From: an uncultured Porphyromonas sp.
GTDB lineage: Bacteria > Bacteroidota > Bacteroidia > Bacteroidales > Porphyromonadaceae
Assembly (NCBI GenBank): GCA_905372565.1
Contig: CAJPPK010000034.1
Location: forward strand, 1-16,342
Direction of reading: 5' to 3'
DNA: 16,342 nt
The notes beneath the pieces are model-generated. The model did not search any database. It worked only from the letters and a program-made list of their open reading frames with translations, and was not told the DNA's origin. Of the stretch, positions 7,182 to 14,330 are shown in pieces. Made by a program: the position numbers and the translations under genes. Each line of letters starts with the position of its first letter. Position 1 is the stretch's first letter.

Positions 7182-7189
7182 CAAAGGTA
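7182..7189 (-). promoter_or_regulatory. Promoter -7 box for dtd
   Basis: The minus strand reads TACCTTTG followed by TGG, matching TAnnTTTG. It lies 47 nt before the dtd ATG, giving a leader of about 40 nt. No clear -33 box. Confidence 0.55.
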
Positions 7190-7290
7190 GCACGCATTTC
7201 ATCAGCCTCGTCTAACTCTAACTCCTGTGAAGGCATCATCAGAGCTCGCTGAGAGGACTTAGAGTATCCTCCTCCATACTTCGAAAGAGT

Positions 7291-7326
7291 AAACCCGTCA
7301 CACTCCACAGAGAGCGTGACGGGTTT
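7291..7326 (-). terminator. Terminator after nagB
   Basis: AAACCCGTCAC (7291-7301) and GTGACGGGTTT (7316-7326) form a perfect 11-bp stem with a 14-nt loop that can add a CTC/GAG pair set. It begins 32 nt after the nagB stop; on the minus strand the stem ends in TTT followed by a T/C-rich tract (ACTCTTTC). Confidence 0.8.
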
Positions 7327-7358
7327 GCTATAAGAGGTCGAAGGGTAGGAACGACTGA

Positions 7359-8144
7359 TTAAAGACGCTCGATATCCTTAAAGTAATTGTAGGTGCCGAC
7401 CTTCAGTTCGATACAAGCGGCTTCGTCACAGACGATGATTCCCTTGGGGTGTAGCTGTAGAGCCGTGATCGTCCACATCTGGTTGATAGACCCTTCGACA
7501 GCCTGCTGTAGAGCTCGTGCCTTGCCATGACCATTGACTAGGATCAGGACTTCGCGAGCACTCATCACGGTAGCGACACCCACCGTTAGCGCCGTCTTAG
7601 GCACCTGATTCACATCCCCACCGAAGAAGCGACTATTAGCGATGATCGTATCGGTCGTCAAGGTCTTGATACGGGTGCGAGAGGAGAGCGAAGAACCTGG
7701 TTCGTTGAAGGCAATGTGCCCATCAGGCCCAATCCCTCCAAGGAAAAGATCGATCCCACCGACAGCTTCGATCGCTGCTTCGTAAGCCTTACACTCAGCT
7801 TCGAGGTCAGAAGCGTTCCCATTCAGGATATGCACGTTCTCCTTCTTGATGTCAATGTGCTGGAAGAAGTTCTTCCACATGAAGGTATGGTAGCTCTCTG
7901 GGTGTTCTTCTGGGATGCCGACATACTCATCCATGTTGAAGGTGACGACGTGCTCGAAGGATACTCGTCCAGCCTGGTGTGCAGCGACGAGAGCTCGGTA
8001 CATCCCCAGAGGAGAAGAGCCCGTAGGAAGGCCTAGGACAAAGGGCTTCTGAGCCGTAGGCTTAGCTGCATTGATCTTACTGACGACATACTCCGCCGCC
8101 CACTGCGAGATACCCGTGTAGTCGGGCTGAATGATTAGACGCAT
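7359..8144 (-). CDS. nagB: Glucosamine-6-phosphate deaminase
   Basis: Converts glucosamine-6-phosphate to fructose-6-phosphate and ammonia, linking amino-sugar recycling or catabolism to glycolysis; cytoplasmic. The 261-aa protein is normal length (E. coli 266). It has the substrate-binding GLPTGSSPLGMYRAL near residue 40, NMDEYVGIPEEHPESYHTFM (catalytic Asp within the MDEY region) and GGIGPDGHIAFNEPGSS with the catalytic His. It lies 49 nt after the flavodiiron gene on the same strand and has no good TAnnTTTG box in the gap, so it is probably read from upstream. In a largely proteolytic anaerobe, amino sugars from host glycans or peptidoglycan turnover would be the likely source; that is inference. 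Confidence 0.96.
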   Translation of the reverse strand: MRLIIQPDYTGISQWAAEYVVSKINAAKPTAQKPFVLGLPTGSSPLGMYRALVAAHQAGRVSFEHVVTFNMDEYVGIPEEHPESYHTFMWKNFFQHIDIKKENVHILNGNASDLEAECKAYEAAIEAVGGIDLFLGGIGPDGHIAFNEPGSSLSSRTRIKTLTTDTIIANSRFFGGDVNQVPKTALTVGVATVMSAREVLILVNGHGKARALQQAVEGSINQMWTITALQLHPKGIIVCDEAACIELKVGTYNYFKDIERL

Positions 8145-8193
8145 GATTATATACTTTGTAGTGAATTAGACGAATGATAGAGGGAGAATAACC

Positions 8194-9396
8194 TTAAGCC
8201 TTGAGACGCTCAGCCATCGAAACGCCAAGCTCCCATGCAGCCTCGGTGACAGAGGGAAGGTCAGCCATCTTCAGCTCCATGCCTTCACTGACGGACTCCC
8301 ATTTCATCTCTTCGGCGAATGGACGAAGACGCTTGAGCGCAGCAGGTGCCCAAGTGTAGGAGCCGAAAGCCGCATAGAGACGCTCCTTGACGTCACGGAT
8401 GCGCACCATATTGAGTAGGTTCTCAATCGGAGTAAAGAGCTCTCCACAATAGGTGGGGCTACCCACGATGAGGCCTCGATAACGGAAGATATCGGCGAGG
8501 ATCTCCGAGGGATCACTCTTACTTACATTGTGACAGACGATCTTCTCTACCCCTGCCGAAGCCAAGCTCTGTGCGATAACATCAGCAAGCTGCTCAGTAT
8601 TCCCATACATCGATCCATAGAGGATCACGACACCAGGCTCGACCTCGTTGGTAGAGAGGCGATCATAGAGAGCACGTGCTTCTGCAAAGCCCTCTCTTGA
8701 CCAAACCACTCCATGGGCAGGACAGACATAGTCGAACTCGATACCCTGCTTATCCATATTAGCCAGTGCTTTCTTCACAAAGGAACCATACTTCCCGATG
8801 ACACAAGCATAGTAGCGCGTCATCTCACGGAAGTAAACCGAGCGGTCAGAGATACTCTTGTCTAGGATATGACCACTGAGTGCCCCGAAAGAGCCAAAGG
8901 CATCTGCCGAGAAAAGTACTCGCTGTGTCTGCTCATAGGTAAACATCACCTCGGGCCAATGTACCATCGGTGCCATCAGAAAGGAGAACTCATGCTTGCC
9001 GATACGTAGCGCATCACCACTCTTGACCTCATGCAGTCCCTCCGTGATCCCATGGAAGCCCTGTAGCATATCGAAGGTCTTCTTGTTCCCGACAATCTGG
9101 AGGTTAGGGTAGCGCTGACGTAGCAGACCTATTGATCCACCATGGTCAGGCTCCATGTGGTTAATGATAAGATAGTCCAGCGGACGCCCTTGGAGCAGAA
9201 GGTCGAGCTTATGGAAGAAGATATCGGAGTAGCAGACATCCACCGTATCGATGAGTGTCGTCTTCTCGTCCAGGATGAGATAAGCATTGTAAGCTACTCC
9301 CGAAGGGATGCTCCACATATTCTCGAAGCGCTCCTTCATGCGGTCATTGACGCCTACGTAGTAGATCGAGTCCGTGATCTGTGGTACTTGGTACAT
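8194..9396 (-). CDS. fprA: Flavodiiron protein (FprA / A-type, O2 or NO reductase)
   Basis: Cytoplasmic enzyme that reduces O2 to water and/or NO to N2O, protecting anaerobes. The 400-aa protein has an N-terminal metallo-beta-lactamase-like diiron domain (about 1-250) with all expected ligands: H80, E82, D84 and H85 in NHMEPDHGG, H146 in VHWPE, D165 in FSADAFG and H228 in CPAHG. A flavodoxin domain follows (about 256-398), whose FMN phosphate loop reads LYGSMYGNTEQ. No rubredoxin or NADH-oxidase domain is fused, so it needs separate electron donors. I chose the ATG at 9396: a GTG nine codons upstream (9423) is in frame but lies inside the hairpin after lgt, and MYQVPQITDSIYYVG fits the family N-terminus. 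Natural substrate preference cannot be read from sequence. Confidence 0.93.
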   Translation of the reverse strand: MYQVPQITDSIYYVGVNDRMKERFENMWSIPSGVAYNAYLILDEKTTLIDTVDVCYSDIFFHKLDLLLQGRPLDYLIINHMEPDHGGSIGLLRQRYPNLQIVGNKKTFDMLQGFHGITEGLHEVKSGDALRIGKHEFSFLMAPMVHWPEVMFTYEQTQRVLFSADAFGSFGALSGHILDKSISDRSVYFREMTRYYACVIGKYGSFVKKALANMDKQGIEFDYVCPAHGVVWSREGFAEARALYDRLSTNEVEPGVVILYGSMYGNTEQLADVIAQSLASAGVEKIVCHNVSKSDPSEILADIFRYRGLIVGSPTYCGELFTPIENLLNMVRIRDVKERLYAAFGSYTWAPAALKRLRPFAEEMKWESVSEGMELKMADLPSVTEAAWELGVSMAERLKA

Positions 9397-9417
9397 AGTC
9401 TGTGTAGTGATATAGCG

Positions 9418-9451
9418 AAGCACTACCTACTCATGCTGGCAGGTAGTGCTT
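9418..9451 (-). terminator. Hairpin between lgt and fprA (terminator or attenuator)
   Basis: AAGCACTACCT (9418-9428) and AGGTAGTGCTT (9441-9451) form a perfect 11-bp stem with a 12-nt loop, 9 nt after the lgt stop. The bases that follow on the minus strand (CGCTATATC) are not a U-run, so termination may be partial. No TAnnTTTG box is visible between it and the fprA ATG, which suggests read-through into fprA. Confidence 0.55.
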
Positions 9452-9460
9452 CCTGTATGA

Positions 9461-10315
9461 TTAGCTATTGGATAGAGATGGCTGTGGGTGACGATAAGCT
9501 CGGAAGATCAGCCAAGCTCCGACGAGGACGAAGGGGATACTCAAGAGCTGTCCCATATTCATCCCCCAGTCGGCGACCATAGAGACTTCCCAGGCTTCCT
9601 GTACATTCTTGATACTCTCGATCAGGAAGCGAGATCCGAAGACCCCTACGAGGAAATAGCCGAGGATCAGGCCCGAATACTTCTGAGCTGCATCACGCTT
9701 CCAATAGAGCCATAGGCAGAGAGCGAAGACCCCGAGATAGGCTAAGGCTTCGTAGATCTGTGTCGGATGACAAGCTGGGATCACTAGTCCTCGCTCTGCG
9801 TAGCCAGCGAACTCCGAAGCTCTAGGGAAGACAAATCCCCAGGGAGCATCGGTCGGTCTACCGAAGATCTCACTATTCATTAGGTTCCCTAGGCGTATCA
9901 GTGCTGCAGCTAGCCCCGTAGGGACGGCTAGACGATCTAGCGCCCACAGCACCGACCGCTTCGTCACGCGCCGTGAGTACAGCCAGACAGCGATGATCAC
10001 TCCGAGGCTCCCTCCGTGACTCGCTAGTCCACCCTCCCAGATCTTGAAGATCTCAAGTGGATTGGCTAGGTAGTAGCCAGGGCTATAGAAGAGGACGTGT
10101 CCTAAGCGGGCTCCGATGACCGTACCCAAGACGACGTAGATATAGAGGGAATTCATCCACTCCACGGGGAGCTTCTCACGCTTCCAGATCTTCTCCTCGA
10201 CCATCGGGCCAAGGATCAAGAGACCGAGAGCAAAGAGCAAGCCATACCAACGGATACCTCTTCCGAAGACTTCGAAGATAATGGGATCGACGTCCCAATA
10301 GATAGCATTCAGCAT
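9461..10315 (-). CDS. lgt: Phosphatidylglycerol--prolipoprotein diacylglyceryl transferase
   Basis: Inner-membrane enzyme that attaches diacylglycerol from phosphatidylglycerol to the lipobox cysteine of prolipoproteins, the first step of lipoprotein maturation. The 284-aa protein is multi-pass, with hydrophobic segments from about residue 24 onward. It carries the family signatures IRWYGLLFALG, GLASHGGSLGV (with the essential His), RLGNLMNSEIFGRPTD (essential Arg/Asn/Glu region) and HPTQIYEAL. Length is typical. It starts 31 nt after the ddh stop, so it is probably co-transcribed with ddh; both contribute to the cell envelope. A hairpin lies immediately downstream. Confidence 0.97.
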   Translation of the reverse strand: MLNAIYWDVDPIIFEVFGRGIRWYGLLFALGLLILGPMVEEKIWKREKLPVEWMNSLYIYVVLGTVIGARLGHVLFYSPGYYLANPLEIFKIWEGGLASHGGSLGVIIAVWLYSRRVTKRSVLWALDRLAVPTGLAAALIRLGNLMNSEIFGRPTDAPWGFVFPRASEFAGYAERGLVIPACHPTQIYEALAYLGVFALCLWLYWKRDAAQKYSGLILGYFLVGVFGSRFLIESIKNVQEAWEVSMVADWGMNMGQLLSIPFVLVGAWLIFRAYRHPQPSLSNS

Positions 10316-10346
10316 AGAGCGAGTCTAAGGACTGAGGGGTTAAGGA

Positions 10347-11252
10347 TTAGCAGAGCTTAGCGATCCAATGCTCACGCTCTCCAGGGAGGAGGTCAATGAC
10401 TGGGATCTCCTGCATGGTATAGCATCCTGGTGCTAGACGCTGAGTAGCACGTGCCACACAGACGAGGATCTGCGCTGTGAGAGCGGGGTTATTGATCTTC
10501 ATATTGAACTCCAGGAGCTGATTCTGCGTCACGCCCGATACCCCCTTACGAGTCATGTGCACACCGTGTCCCATATCGATGAGCTGGTCTACATCATCGA
10601 CGACGGTGACGTGCGTCTCATCATGTACGAAGTAGGCATCTGTTTTGATCGCCTGAATGACCTCCTCGGCCTTGGATCCAGGCTCGAGCTCGATGTACAC
10701 CATACGGCGATGGATACCCGTCCCTGTGGGGATCGTCATCGAGAGCGCTTTACGAACTCCTACGATAGCCTTGACAGCCACGGTGTGCCCCATACTCATC
10801 CCAGGGCCAAAGTTCGTATAGGTAATCCCCTTGGGCACGATCGCCTCCATCAGGGTACGTACCACAGAGTCACTCCCGGGATCCCACCCCGAGGCGATGA
10901 CAGAGACCGCCTCGTGCTGACGAGCGGTCTGCCCTAGGGACTTGCGGAGGGCAAGAATATCGGTATGAATATCGAAGCTATCTACCGTATGGATACCTAG
11001 CGCAAGGATCTGCTGGGCGGTCTGCTCGACCAAGCGAGTCGGCGTGCAGAGGATAGCTACATCTACAGCCTCTAGCTCTTTGATACAGCTAACGACACGA
11101 TAGGGACGAAGCTCGTAGGGTACATCCGATGCATCTCGGCGCACCACCCCAGCCACCTCGAAGTCGGGAGCAGCTTCTAGTGCCTGCAGGGCATAGTGCC
11201 CGATATTCCCGTAACCCACGATGGCGGCACGAATTTTCTTAGCTTCTGACAT
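10347..11252 (-). CDS. ddh: meso-Diaminopimelate D-dehydrogenase
   Basis: NADP-dependent enzyme that makes meso-DAP directly from tetrahydrodipicolinate and ammonia (reversible), bypassing the acylated branch of lysine and peptidoglycan synthesis. The 301-aa protein begins with a Rossmann fold, AAIVGYGNIGHYALQALE (residues 9-26). It contains the substrate-binding ASGWDPGSDSVVRTL and TNFGPGMSMGHTVAVKAI, both close to the known family motifs GWDPG and GPGxSxGH. Ddh has a patchy bacterial distribution that includes Bacteroidota. The gene has its own promoter box (11307-11314) with a leader of about 50 nt and is followed closely by lgt. Confidence 0.95.
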   Translation of the reverse strand: MSEAKKIRAAIVGYGNIGHYALQALEAAPDFEVAGVVRRDASDVPYELRPYRVVSCIKELEAVDVAILCTPTRLVEQTAQQILALGIHTVDSFDIHTDILALRKSLGQTARQHEAVSVIASGWDPGSDSVVRTLMEAIVPKGITYTNFGPGMSMGHTVAVKAIVGVRKALSMTIPTGTGIHRRMVYIELEPGSKAEEVIQAIKTDAYFVHDETHVTVVDDVDQLIDMGHGVHMTRKGVSGVTQNQLLEFNMKINNPALTAQILVCVARATQRLAPGCYTMQEIPVIDLLPGEREHWIAKLC

Positions 11253-11306
11253 AGATTTATTCTTCTCTATTTGGATCTTGTAAATAAGTATACGATTTCT
11301 TCTCTA

Positions 11307-11314
11307 CAAAGATA
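11307..11314 (-). promoter_or_regulatory. Promoter -7 box for ddh-lgt
   Basis: The minus strand reads TCG-TATCTTTG-TAG, matching TAnnTTTG and matching the thrS promoter over 14 bases. It lies 54 nt before the ddh ATG. Confidence 0.65.
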
Positions 11315-11325
11315 CGAATATATAT

Positions 11326-11375
11326 AGACGCTCAGACGGGATCTGTACGACCGACAGGCTTCCGTCTGAGCGTCT
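11326..11375 (-). terminator. Terminator after the guanidino-modifying enzyme gene
   Basis: AGACGCTCAGACGG (11326-11339) and CCGTCTGAGCGTCT (11362-11375) form a perfect 14-bp stem. Its 22-nt loop contains a secondary CTGT/ACAG pairing. It begins 35 nt after the stop at 11411. The tract after it on the minus strand is AT-rich (ATATATATTCG) and not a clean U-run. It sits between this gene and the ddh promoter. Confidence 0.75.
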
Positions 11376-11410
11376 CTAGTTAGCCTGAGACAGGGCTAGG
11401 CTCCCTCTCC

Positions 11411-12334
11411 TCATTCGCGGACGAGAGGCATCGTCGAGCAGCGGAGGAGTCCTCCCATCTTCGAGATCTCCTGATAGGGGACTTCTTCGACGGTCATCCC
11501 CCAGGCTTGGCGAAGGTGATTATTCAGACGTACGAAGTGGCGATCACTGATCAGCGCATCAGGAGAGAGCGATACCACATTCGTATTCATGTGGTAAGCC
11601 TCTTCCGGCGTCACGGCAAAAAGGTTATCCCGACCGAAGATCTCCTCCATCAGATGAACATCTGACCCGTGGAGGAAGCCCTCACGATAGATCAAGGCTT
11701 GCCCCTTGCCCACGGGCTGGAAGGCACAGTCGAGGTGAAGGACAGACTTCAGAGGATCTCGGTCGTGCTTCTTGAGCTCGATAGGCACAATGCGCTTATG
11801 GGGGAAGCGCTCACGGAAGAAGTCGATGGCGTAGCGATTCGTCCGAGCAGTCTTGAAGGAGGAGTAGTCTTCGCTGAAATATGCCCCCACGAAGAGAATA
11901 TCATCATAGAGAAGCACATCCCCACCCTCTGTATGCACCTGCTCTGGTAGATGCTCTAGGTGCCCCGAAGCGATGCGATCAAAGATCGGGCTGAAGGCTC
12001 CCGTCTCCAGCTCTCGGTCAGGGATCAGGTTGGACACAAAGAGCGTATCATCGATGGCGAAGGCGACATCCCGAGCGAAGACCTGATTGTAGTCCTGAAG
12101 CGGAGAGGGACGAAGGACCTCGACATCGTAGCGGTGAAGTACCTCCAAGACGCTATTCATCTCCTGGCGCACATCTTCTTCGGTAGGATAGACCCCGAGG
12201 CTCACCGCCTCATAGCTCTTCGCATCGTAGGTTTCAGAGAGAGAGGGGACGCTACCGAGACTATCGGGGAGGCCGAGGACGACGGTACGTAGACGAGCGG
12301 TCTCGTTGGTTACATGTGGAATGATTCGTTCCAT
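11411..12334 (-). CDS. Guanidino-group-modifying enzyme (arginine deiminase / DDAH superfamily), substrate unknown
   Basis: Pentein-fold enzyme that hydrolyses or transfers an amidino group of a guanidino compound. From the ATG at 12334 it is 307 aa. Catalytic motifs: ARD (87-89), EGGD (136-139), HLD (200-202) and C299 in LLRCSTMPLVR, where arginine deiminases have a Cys in MxCMSxPxxR. Cys-His-Glu/Asp make the active site. No signal peptide is seen, so it is unlike the secreted peptidylarginine deiminase of P. gingivalis and is probably cytoplasmic. Arginine deiminase, dimethylarginine dimethylaminohydrolase or citrulline/agmatine-type activity are all possible. An in-frame ATG 14 codons upstream (12376) would leave only about 6 nt of leader after the promoter box at 12389-12396, so the later ATG is preferred. 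No arc-type catabolic genes are adjacent. Confidence 0.82.
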   Translation of the reverse strand: MERIIPHVTNETARLRTVVLGLPDSLGSVPSLSETYDAKSYEAVSLGVYPTEEDVRQEMNSVLEVLHRYDVEVLRPSPLQDYNQVFARDVAFAIDDTLFVSNLIPDRELETGAFSPIFDRIASGHLEHLPEQVHTEGGDVLLYDDILFVGAYFSEDYSSFKTARTNRYAIDFFRERFPHKRIVPIELKKHDRDPLKSVLHLDCAFQPVGKGQALIYREGFLHGSDVHLMEEIFGRDNLFAVTPEEAYHMNTNVVSLSPDALISDRHFVRLNNHLRQAWGMTVEEVPYQEISKMGGLLRCSTMPLVRE

Positions 12335-12388
12335 AGGGGGAGGTATAGTGTATTTGTTCGACTGGCTGGCTTTCATCAGCCCTTTCTA

Positions 12389-12396
12389 CAAATATA
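12389..12396 (-). promoter_or_regulatory. Promoter -7 box for the guanidino-modifying enzyme gene
   Basis: The minus strand reads TATATTTG, matching TAnnTTTG. With a start site about 7 nt downstream, the leader to the ATG at 12334 is about 48 nt. Confidence 0.55.
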
Positions 12397-12451
12397 GTCA
12401 TTCTTCCTCTCCTCATCCTCTCCGATCCCATTCTGAGCTCTGGGTTACCCC

Positions 12452-12537
12452 TGTTACCTCTCAAGGGGCACTACTGATGCCCCTCGGGTGGCACTACTGT
12501 TGCCCCTGGAGAGGCAACAGTAGTGCCTACTAGTTGG
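12452..12537 (+). repeat. Dispersed 86-bp intergenic element, copy 2
   Basis: It has the same layout and orientation as copy 1 (3046-3131): TGTTACC, 8 variable bases, direct units GGCACTACTGATGCC (12467-12481) and GGCACTACTGTTGCC (12490-12504), inverted unit GGCAACAGTAGTGCC (12513-12527), tail TACTAGTTGG. Here the second, inner direct unit is the perfect partner of the inverted unit (8-nt loop), the reverse of copy 1. It lies between the amylase terminator and the promoter of the next minus-strand gene, outside predicted transcripts of both. Confidence 0.9.
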
Positions 12538-12586
12538 AATTTCTTTCAGAGGAGAAATAGGAGCTAGGGCACACCCAAAAGATCCA

Positions 12587-12617
12587 CCCCACCTACTCAC
12601 GTATCAAGTAGGTGGGG
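12587..12617 (-). terminator. Terminator after the GH13 amylase gene
   Basis: CCCCACCTACT (12587-12597) and AGTAGGTGGGG (12607-12617) form a perfect 11-bp GC-rich stem with a 9-nt loop, 46 nt past the amylase stop. On the minus strand it is followed by GGATCTTTTGG, containing a short T-run. Confidence 0.8.
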
Positions 12618-12663
12618 CGGACGATAGCTCTCCGCTCTGTAGGGAGAGATCTGGCTACGAGAG

Positions 12664-14325
12664 TTAGCTCTCGAGAGGCGTCAGAGAAAGCACACGAAGC
12701 TCCTCAGCACCGACGGAGAAGCGTAGACTTGCCCACGAGGTTAGAGCTAAGTAATCCACCGAGGAGGACAGCTTATCCACAGCACGGAAGGCACTACCCG
12801 CCTTGATCCCAGCCATCGTAAAGAAGGTCTCAGGGAATGTAAGTGATACCTCCTTGGGGTTCGTGGAGAAGTTCGCCAACACTAGCAGGAGGGACTGCTC
12901 ATGGAAACGCACGTAGACGATGACCTCTTCGGCCTCTTGCCCCAAGGGGATCAAGCCATAGTAGCCCCCTAAGGAGACCTCGGGGAGGGTATAGAGCGGA
13001 ACTAACTTACGGTAGTCTGCGAGTAAGTTAGCCTCTTCATCTGAGAGCTTATCCACAGCGTAGTCCACAGCCTCCAGACGCTGGAGCTTGTCGAGTGACC
13101 AGTAGTCAAAGATCGTCGTTCGGCCATCTCGCCCACTAAAGCCTTCCTCATCCATCCCAGCCTCGCCAAGCTCCTGCCCAAAGTAGAGCAGGAAGGGGTT
13201 CGTCCCGCTAAGTGCCGTGACAGCCGAGGCGAGCCAGCCCCGACGAGCCGAGCGGTAGACGAAGTCCGAAGCCAAGCGCTGCTCATCATGATTCTCCATG
13301 AAGTAGCACATCTGTGGCTGTAGGGCTCCCACAGCATCGCGTACAGCGGTGAAGTACTCCGCGCGCGCCTGCCCCTTGCCTAGTGCTATCAAGTAGTCGT
13401 AGAGCCCGACCTTATCATACAGATAGTCGAAGCCCGCCCGCAGATACTCCCCATAGCGATAGGGCTGATAGATCTCTGCCAAGAAGAGTAGGTCGGGGAA
13501 CTCCGCCTTGAGGCGAGGTAGACACCATGCCCAGAAAGCTGGTGGCACCAGCTCGGTCATATCACAGCGGAAGCCATCGACACCACGCTTCGCCCAATAG
13601 CGAAGGATCGCATACATCTTATGCCATGTATCAGGTAGGGGATCCATATACAGCTTCCCTCCCCCGAGGTAGTCTACCCCATAGTTGAGCTTGACAGTCT
13701 CAAACCAATCATTGATGGAGGGTGTGGGAGAGAAGCAGTCATTCCCCGTAGCTCGTGCAGGCGCTTCTTCGTAGGGTCGCTCCGTAGTATGTAGAGGTAG
13801 CTGAAGGCTTGTCCCAGGGAGATAATAGAAGTTATTACGCAGGGAGAAGGCTTCGCTAGTCTTATCTCCAGCACCTAGATCCTCCGTTCCCAGAGGGCAA
13901 GCATCCGATCCGTAGCAGCGAGCGACGTGATTAGGGATAAAGTCCATCATCACCTTCAGTCCTGCTTCGTGCGTTCGACTCACTAGGGCATCGAACTCCC
14001 TCTGACGCTCCCGAGGATCATCCGCTAGGTCAGGGTCGATGTCATAGTAGTCCTTCACCGCATAGGGCGAACCAGCCTGCCCCTTGACCGTATCCGGATG
14101 ATCAGGGCGAATGCCATAGGCGCTATAGTCCGTCTTAGTCGCATGCTCCAGCAGGCCGATATACCAGACATGCGTAGCCCCCAGACTCTTGATATAGCTT
14201 AGCGCCTCCGAGGTGAACGCAGAGAGCTTCCCCGAGCCATTCTCGCTCAGTGTACCATGCACACGTCGCGTCGTCGAGGGATTACCCCACAGACGCGTAA
14301 GGACAGAATAGATAATTGGCTTCAT
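12664..14325 (-). CDS. GH13 alpha-amylase family protein, cytoplasmic
   Basis: Retaining alpha-glucan hydrolase or transferase. The 553-aa protein has all four GH13 signature regions on a (beta/alpha)8 barrel: region I DFIPNH (128-133), region II GFRCDMTE with nucleophile D255, region III FLAEIYQP with acid/base E284, and region IV FMENHDEQR with H347-D348. A beta-sandwich C-terminal domain (about 470-550) follows. There is no signal peptide, so it acts on internal glucans such as glycogen or imported maltodextrins. Exact specificity (amylase, glucosidase, maltosyl transferase) cannot be read from the motifs. It starts 5 nt after the patatin-like gene, so the two are co-transcribed. No other starch-utilisation (Sus) genes are present here. 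Confidence 0.9.
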   Translation of the reverse strand: MKPIIYSVLTRLWGNPSTTRRVHGTLSENGSGKLSAFTSEALSYIKSLGATHVWYIGLLEHATKTDYSAYGIRPDHPDTVKGQAGSPYAVKDYYDIDPDLADDPRERQREFDALVSRTHEAGLKVMMDFIPNHVARCYGSDACPLGTEDLGAGDKTSEAFSLRNNFYYLPGTSLQLPLHTTERPYEEAPARATGNDCFSPTPSINDWFETVKLNYGVDYLGGGKLYMDPLPDTWHKMYAILRYWAKRGVDGFRCDMTELVPPAFWAWCLPRLKAEFPDLLFLAEIYQPYRYGEYLRAGFDYLYDKVGLYDYLIALGKGQARAEYFTAVRDAVGALQPQMCYFMENHDEQRLASDFVYRSARRGWLASAVTALSGTNPFLLYFGQELGEAGMDEEGFSGRDGRTTIFDYWSLDKLQRLEAVDYAVDKLSDEEANLLADYRKLVPLYTLPEVSLGGYYGLIPLGQEAEEVIVYVRFHEQSLLLVLANFSTNPKEVSLTFPETFFTMAGIKAGSAFRAVDKLSSSVDYLALTSWASLRFSVGAEELRVLSLTPLES

Positions 14326-14330
14326 AAAGT

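Larger units (their letters stand above)
12335..12663. other. Intergenic region between amylase gene and guanidino-enzyme gene
   Basis: About 330 bp with no supported gene. It holds the leader and promoter of the guanidino-enzyme gene (12389-12396), repeat element copy 2 (12452-12537), and the amylase terminator (12587-12617). Next to the amylase stop, CTCTCC/GGAGAG can form a further small hairpin around 12629-12649. Confidence 0.6.

Noticed and set aside
9397..9423. GTG start at 9423 for the flavodiiron protein
   Set aside because: It lies within the hairpin after lgt and adds nine residues not typical of the family; the ATG at 9396 fits better.
820..9451. A common hairpin family based on the ACTAC core shared by 820-844, 9418-9451 and the 86-bp elements
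   Set aside because: Only about five bases are shared, stem lengths and loops differ, and chance similarity is a sufficient explanation.
9142..9582. 146-codon plus-strand frame across the fprA start and the lgt end
   Set aside because: It overlaps two well-supported minus-strand genes and the hairpin between them; no recognisable protein features.
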